DNA of 64,000 bases from Mikania micrantha. Lineage: Eukaryota > Streptophyta > Magnoliopsida > Asterales > Asteraceae. The stretch's first letter is position 1; the number at the start of each line of letters is the position of its first letter. Position numbers and translations under genes: made by a program. Positions 58,008 through 64,000 of the stretch are shown piece by piece. The stretch lies in the NCBI GenBank assembly GCA_009363875.1, contig CM018698.1:53412067-53476066 (forward strand). The letters run 5' to 3'. The notes under the pieces were generated by a model that was not told where the DNA came from, made no database searches, and saw only the letters and a program-made list of their open reading frames with translations.

Positions 58008-61000
58008 ATGGGAATCGAAACCCTTACCGGTGCGAACTAATCTGCTTGGAAAAATTCGCTGATGCTCACTCTTGGGATTACTGAGTTCGACTATGCACTG
58101 AGAAAGCATGCACCTCTTGCCCTTACTGACAAGAGCACTACTGAAACTAAGCAGCAACATGAGAAATGGGAGAAGTCTAATAGGATGGCTCTCATGTATA
58201 TCAAGAAATCTATTAGCCCAATCATCAGAGGAACAATTCCTGATTTGGCTAATGCCAAGGCTTATCTTACTTCTGTGGAGGAACAATTCAAAGGAACCTC
58301 CAAGGCGTATGCTAGCACCATGATCATGAAACTGGTGTCTACTAAGCATGATGGAGTCAGTGGCATTCGTGAGCACATCATGATGATGAACGACATGGCC
58401 CGTAAACTTAAACGGATTAGACATGGAGATCAGTGATGGTTTTTTGGTTCACTTCATTATGAATTCTCTTCCTACTTCTTATGAGGCTTTTAAGATCAAG
58501 TACAACACTTAGAAATAGAAGTGGATGATGAACAAGTTGATTGCCATGTGCGTACAAGAGGTCGAGCGTCACAAGCTCGAGAAACCTGATGTTGCTTACC
58601 TGATGGCTACTGGTTCGAAGAAAAGGAAGAACAATACTCATAAGGATGCTTCTAAAGTCCCTAAGTCCAATGCAGGTGCTTCTTCTAGCTCTAAAAATTG
58701 CAATGGCAAGCCTTACTGCAGGTTCTACCGAAAGGTAGGACATAAGCAGAAAGATTTCCTTAACTTCAAGGAATGGCTGGTTAAGAGAGGTAATCATCTT
58801 AATACGATAATTGAGTCCTTTAATTTAAATGTTCCAACTAAAACATGGTGGTTTGACTCTAGTTCTATGGTTCATGTGACCAATTTTACTCAGGGATTCC
58901 TTACAATCCGGAGGCTGGAAATAAACCAAAGAACACTTAAACTTGGGAATGGAAAGGAACTATATGTTGCTGCCGTGGGAACCTTAGAATTAATAATGGA
59001 AACCGGTCTATGTATTAAACTTTATGATACCTTATATATTCCTGAAATTTCTAGGAATCTTGTATCAGGACCAAAGTTAGACATGGACGGTTTTTACGTT
59101 TCTCATGGTAATGGCAGACTTACTATTAGTTCTAATTCTCAAGTATTTGGTACTGGTCTTTTGGATGGTGGTCTTTATAAATTAGAACTAAATGATGATT
59201 TATCTAAGTCTTTGCTATCATATAACATTAATGAGAACTCAACAAAGACTAAAACAAAAAGAGACTTAGAAACTTCATCCATGTTGTGGCATCAACGTTT
59301 AGGCCACATCTCACGAGATCGCTTATCTCGACTCGTGAAGGATGAAGTTTTACCTTCTCTTGATTTCACTGATTTTGGAACATGTGTCAAATGCCTTAAA
59401 GGAAAAATGACAACAGTAAATAAGAAAGGTGCCACTAGGAGTTCTAATTTATTAGAAATTATTCACACTGACATTAGTGGCCCTTACACCATTGCTGGAA
59501 TAACTGGACATACTTCATTTATCACTTTTATTGATGATTATTCTCGTTACATGTACTTGTAACTAATCAAGGACAAATCTGAATCACTTAAAACTTTTAA
59601 AGATTATAAAACTGAAGCTGAAAATCAATTAGATCTTAAAGTAAAAGTTGTGAGATCAGATAGAGGAGGTGAATATTATGGTAAACATACTGATGTGGGT
59701 CAGGCTCCTGGTCCATTTTATGAGTTTTGTAAAGGCCAAGGATCGTGAACCAGTACACCATGCCCGGTACTCCTCAACAAAATGGTGTCGCTGAAAAGAG
59801 AAATAGAACCCTAATGAACATGGTGCGCAGTACGTTAGCCAACTCAGATTTACCTACATTCCTCGGGACCGAGGCCTTTAAGACAGCGGTTCATATACTT
59901 AATAGAGTTCTTTCCAAATCTGTGTCTAAAACTCCTTATGAACTTTGGACAGGAAGGAAACCGGGTCTTATATATATGAAAGTATGGGTTGTCTTGCCGA
60001 AGCTAAACTTTATAATCCCTTCTTAAAGAAGCTTGACATGAAAATTGTTACATGGTACTTCATAGGGTATCCCGATCACTCAAAGGGTTATAGATTCTAT
60101 TGTCCTACCCATGTCACTCGAATTGTAGAAACAAAGCATGCTCATTTCCTTGAGGATTCTAAGGTCAGTGGGAGCAGCGAAAATCCTGACTCTGATTTGC
60201 AAGAAGTACAAGACGCGGGGGGGAGACACTCGTCGACTAACTTACCTTTAAAGCAATACTAGCCATGTTGAACCCGCTAATCAACTAATGTGGTCATCTA
60301 GGCCTAAAGCGCCTACTAACTTTGATGATTATGTAACCTACCTAACTGAAGCTGAAATGGATGCCGGAAAGTTTACTGATCCTACCTCTTATCATGAAGC
60401 CATTACTAGTGATCAGTCTTCTGAATGCAAGATGGCTATGATTGATAAGCTTGATTCCATGAAAAAGAACGATGTTTCGGATTTGGTAGAACTACCCAAC
60501 GGTGTAAAACCTGTAGGATGTAAATGGGTGTTGAAAATAAAACTGGATCCGAATGGGAACATTGAATGCTTCAAACCAAGATTGGTTGCGAAGGGTTTCA
60601 CTTAAAAAGAGCGAATTGACTATCCAGAGACATTTTCTCCTATCTATCGAAAAGATTCCTTAAGGATCGTGATGGCCCCCGTAGCTCATTTTGATTTGGA
60701 GCTACATCAGATGGACGTCAAAACTGCTTTCCTAAACGGCGACTTGTATGAAGACGTGTTTATGAAACAGCCTGAGAGCTTCATGCCCGAAGGTCAAGAG
60801 CATTTAGTATGCAAGCTAAATAAATCCATTTACGAGTTGAAGCAAGCCTCACGACAATGGTATCTAAAGTTTGATAAAGTGATGAAGAAGCACGGTTTCC
60901 TAAAGAATCAAGTGGATCAATGCACCTACCTCAAGATGAGTGGGAGCAACTTTACTATACTTGTCCATTATGTCGATGACTTTCTTTTGGCAAGTAATAG

Positions 61001-61954
61001 CTTAGATATGTTGCATGAGTCGAAGCGCTTACTTTCGCATAACTTTGATATGAAGGATCTCGGAGAGGCCTCTTACGTTATTGGTATCGAAATAAACCGA
61101 GATAGGGTCAATGGACTTTTGGATTTATCTCAGAAGGCTTACATTGAACAGGTCCTCACACACTACAACATGCATAACTGCTCACCCTCTGTAGCTCCAG
61201 TAGTTAAAGGAGATGTCTTCGGTTCCTTTCAGTGTCCGAAGACTGAGGCTGAAAAGGCGCAAATGAGAATCATAACTTATACATCAGTAGTCGGGAGCCT
61301 TATGTATGCTCAAGTCTGTACTCGTCCTGATGTCGCTTACATTGCTGGAATGCTTGGTCGTTATCAAACTAATCCTGGCCTTGATCACTGGAAAACAGCT
61401 AAGAAAGTACTTCGATATCTTCAAGGGACAAAAGACTTCAATCTGACTTATAGAAGAAATGATAATTTGGAAGTGGTTGGTTACTCTGATTCTGACTTTG
61501 CTAAATGCAAAGATGACAAGAAATCCACTTCGAGGTACATCTTTATGTTAGCAGGAGGACAGATCTCATGGAAGAGTCTAAGCAACAGCTAACAACAACC
61601 TCAACTATGATGGCTGAATATGTTGCAGTGTCCAATGCAACCTATCATGGAATGTTGTTGAGAAACCTTATAGCTGGACTCAAAGTCGTTAACTTTATCT
61701 GTAAACCATTGAAGCTTTACTGTGATAACTCAGCAGCCGTTAACTTCTCGAACAGTAATAGTTCGACCGGTTCTGGTTTATATCTTGATACAAAGCACTT
61801 GTTCGCGAGCGAGCGAGTTGAGGAAAATAATTTTTGTATTGAGTATATAAGTACTAAAGTTATGCATGCGGATCCGATGACTAAAGGTCTCCCTCCTAAG
61901 ATATTCGAAGAAGATGCTTCGAAGATGGGCTTATGTAAAGACCTTATTGCATAA
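58008..61954 (+). pseudogene. Copia 3 gag-pol, heavily mutated
   Basis: The probable start is ATG 58008 (MGIETLTGAN), followed at once by TAA at 58038-58040. Gag continues (WEKSNRMALMYIKKSI), with a frameshift near 58425 and TAG codons near 58510 and 58516. The zinc knuckle has decayed (CRFYRKVGHKQKDF), and the protease reads WWFDSSSMVHV where DSGAT is usual. The HHCC region (WHQRLGHISRDRL ... CVKCLKG) and integrase core (HTDISGPY, RSDRGGEYY, PQQNGVAEKRNRTL) are recognisable, with TAA near 59560 and frameshifts near 59740, 59990 and 60240. Reverse transcriptase has LVHYVDDFLLAS after another stop near 60603. RNase H (GYSDSDFAKCKDDKKST, YCDNSAAV) is split by a frameshift near 61585 and ends at 61954. 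No functional product is possible. Confidence 0.92.
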
Positions 61955-62848
61955 TGTACTTACTTATGATTAATGAAAATTTCTCACTTATTTGATTTGT
62001 TTGTCTCTAAATATATGTTTATGCATGCCTAATGACATATAGACACTAATAACACAAATCATTCGTTAAAGGGCTTACTTGTTAATTGTAACACTGTGCC
62101 GGAATCGTTACCGGAACAGTAATCTGTACAGTAACTTGTACAGTAACTCAGATACATCAAGGAGAAATACTTAGAAGCTATTAATATTTGATGCTAAACA
62201 TAAACTATTACACGATGTTTCTGAAATTCTGATTTAAATCTTAGGATTTAAACAGTCAGAAACACACCAGAAAACGATGAACAGATATACTCATGTTTGA
62301 TTTTATATTATTAGGTTTAAACGTATGTGAGGATAAACAGAACAAAACTTTAACAGTTGTTGTTACAGAATGCTAAACCGACGGGTTATTCGTATATGTG
62401 ACGATCTGTACGAATAGATCTGATAGTTTAACGATCTGAAACGATGACTGAAAAGTAGAAAACAAAATCAGAAAGTGAAATGTACGATCGTGTTCGTACA
62501 GTTAGCGCTCTGTACGAAGACGCGCGTAAGTGACGTTTTCTGACGAAACGAAAACGAAGACGATTCGAACGATAATAAATATAAGGAAATAAAATATTTC
62601 CTGTTTTACAATTTTGAAACTCATCAGAATTAAATTAAAACGCGTAAAGCATACAATACGCGAAAGATGTAACGGAACGCGTAAAATATTAAATTACATC
62701 AAATCATTCAAGAATAATAATATTTAAAACATTTCTATAAATAATCACCCTCCTAATATTTAAAATAAAGCCCTTTTTATTTAATTACGTAATTACACGC
62801 GTTACGATCCGGAAACGAGACGAAAACGCGAACCCGAATACCCTCGGG

Positions 62849-62859
62849 GTATATAAACG
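62849..62859 (+). promoter_or_regulatory. TATA box of the Gypsy D LTR
   Basis: GGTATATAAAC lies about 765 bases after the LTR start, close to the position in Gypsy B. It is preceded by CG-rich sequence and followed by a CTCTCT-rich leader. Confidence 0.65.
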
Positions 62860-63274
62860 TTGGAAGAACACTTTTCTTCCATTTTTACACATCTCCCTCT
62901 CTCTCTAGCTCTCATTCCCGTCACCCCTCTCTCACTAGAATTTATCACCTTCAACCTTCAAGATCTCACTCGTTTGAAGACGAAATCAGGCGTTCTTGGT
63001 GTCCACGCGAAGCTCTCACAATCCTCTACAAGGAAATACAATCGATCTGAGGATTTATCCAGCGAAATCCGAGGTATGAAGCCATTAAACTCGTGAAAAG
63101 TAGGGTTTTCTCCATTCTTGTTCGGCCTAGACTCATAACCGAAGTATAACTCTTATACGCACACATACTACACCTGTAATGGCTAATATTCGCGTAACCG
63201 CACCCTAGGAACACCCATACACCAGAATTGCAGGTCGATGATGATGAGGAAGTGCAGGGTTCGTGGGTATTAGC

Positions 63275-64000
63275 AGCGACCGAACCCTAGGAATGACTGG
63301 CGAACCCTTCATGGTGGCGAACCCATGGTGCAAGCTGCGAACCTGTCTACGTGCATGGGGCCGAACCTTCGTTATCAACCGAACCTTCTGTTGGATGTCA
63401 CCATCAGCCCCGAACCTTAGGGGCCGAACCCTAATGTGCCGAGCCTTTACACCTGGGCCGAACCCTTTGAAAGCAGAACCTTGTTATTACATCAACGAAC
63501 CATGCAATAAGAAAGCGAACCCTACAACCGGCGAACCTCCCTGATCAACAAACATTAGCCGAACCTTCGGGATCTATCTCACCGAACCCTCGACGAACCA
63601 CACGCACCAATTCGAGCCGAACCTACAAGGAAGATAGGCCGAACCTTTCAAGAAGGTTCGCTGCTTGAAAAACCGAACTCAACTCTTTCTTACTAGCAGA
63701 TGCCAACCACGATTCTTATACACTTAAATGGCCCAACAGCTTTAGTTTTCGGCCCATAGTCCTTTCTTGGCCCAACTCATTGTAATCGGCCCAATCCCTT
63801 TTAGCAACCCATGGCCCTATTTAATTTTGGCTCACCTAAGTATAAATTGTAGCCCCAATACATTGTATTGAGCCATGTCGATTACTTAGGCCCAACCCCC
63901 TTGGCCCATAATATGTGTGCACAGGCCCAACTGATTTCGGCCCAAGAGTACCGGCCAAAGGATGCAACAAGCCCATGATAATGTAAGTTGGCCCAATAAA
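63275..64000 (+). repeat. CGAACC array followed by GGCCCA array in the Gypsy D LTR
   Basis: About eighteen CGAACC words lie between 63279 and about 63650, mostly as CCGAACCCT or GCGAACC. About nine GGCCCA words follow (63730-64000). Spacing is irregular, so this is not a simple tandem repeat. No protein is encoded. Confidence 0.75.

Larger units (their letters stand above)
56456..62086 (+). mobile_element. Ty1/Copia element (Copia 3), decayed, 3' end interrupted by Gypsy D
   Basis: The inferred order is 5' LTR (56456-56873), primer site, a long leader, gag-pol (58008-61954) and a short 3' untranslated region, cut at 62087 by the Gypsy D LTR. Its 3' LTR, if present, is beyond the window. The open frame is broken many times, so it is the oldest retrotransposon here by appearance. 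Confidence 0.82.
62087..64000 (+). repeat. LTR of a Gypsy B-related element (Gypsy D), running off the window
   Basis: It starts TGTAACACTGTGCCGGAA, parallel to the minus-strand start of the Gypsy B LTR (TGTAACAACTGTGTCGGAAC), and shares its next segments (GGAACAGTAA repeats, CAGTCAGAAACACA, CGATCTGTACGAAT). It interrupts the 3' end of Copia 3. Whether it is a solo LTR or the 5' LTR of a full element cannot be seen. Confidence 0.85.

Noticed and set aside
1..64000. A previously undescribed multi-gene system
   Set aside because: All protein frames longer than about 200 codons belong to known retrotransposon or CACTA proteins or to the isomerase, apart from the Gypsy A accessory ORF. I see no unexplained operon-like or clustered gene set.

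Overview
The window is plant nuclear DNA dominated by nested transposable elements, with one recognisable host gene. The signs are intron-bearing CACTA and LTR-retrotransposon coding regions, TATA-driven LTRs, tRNA-iMet primer sites, a tRNA-derived SINE and a plant-type peroxisomal enoyl-CoA isomerase. The style of the Copia, Gypsy and CACTA proteins suggests a eudicot, probably Asteraceae, but that is an impression and not a test.

Layout. 1-4810: 3' part of a plus-strand Ty3/Gypsy element (C) with a 2.9-kb LTR, inserted in a minus-strand Copia element (Copia 1, 4811-7570). 7571-9553: no genes. 9554-49161: a five-level nest. A 228-bp hAT-type MITE (TSD cccaagat/ctcaagat) was split by a CACTA transposon (9581-48957, TSD ACC). 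The CACTA transposase region was split by Copia 2 (15681-46495, minus). Copia 2 was split in its RNase H by Gypsy A (17232-41353, plus, TSD GACTT). Gypsy A was split in its pol by Gypsy B (24012-37660, minus, TSD GAGAC/AAGAC). Each boundary can be read from terminal motifs, flanking duplications or the coding frame that resumes on the far side. 49162-53133: no host genes, but a SINE, microsatellites and an 85-bp foldback MITE. 53237-53968: an apparently intact, intronless enoyl-CoA delta isomerase gene, with an 856-bp hAT MITE 131 bp past its stop codon. 56456-62086: a badly decayed plus-strand Copia 3. 62087-64000: the start of an LTR (Gypsy D) related to that of Gypsy B, inserted in the 3' end of Copia 3 and running off the window.

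How the parts relate. All element proteins are of the usual kinds: gag with zinc knuckles, aspartic protease, reverse transcriptase, RNase H, integrase, chromodomain-type tail, and CACTA TnpD and TnpA. Most carry nonsense codons or frameshifts. The stretches without a visible lesion are the Gypsy C fragment, the accessory acidic ORF of Gypsy A and the isomerase gene. The most unusual material is the nest itself, the extra acidic/coiled-coil ORF ahead of gag in Gypsy A, the very unequal LTRs of Gypsy A, and short-motif arrays that hold fixed positions inside LTRs. I did not find a convincing new enzymatic or defence system.
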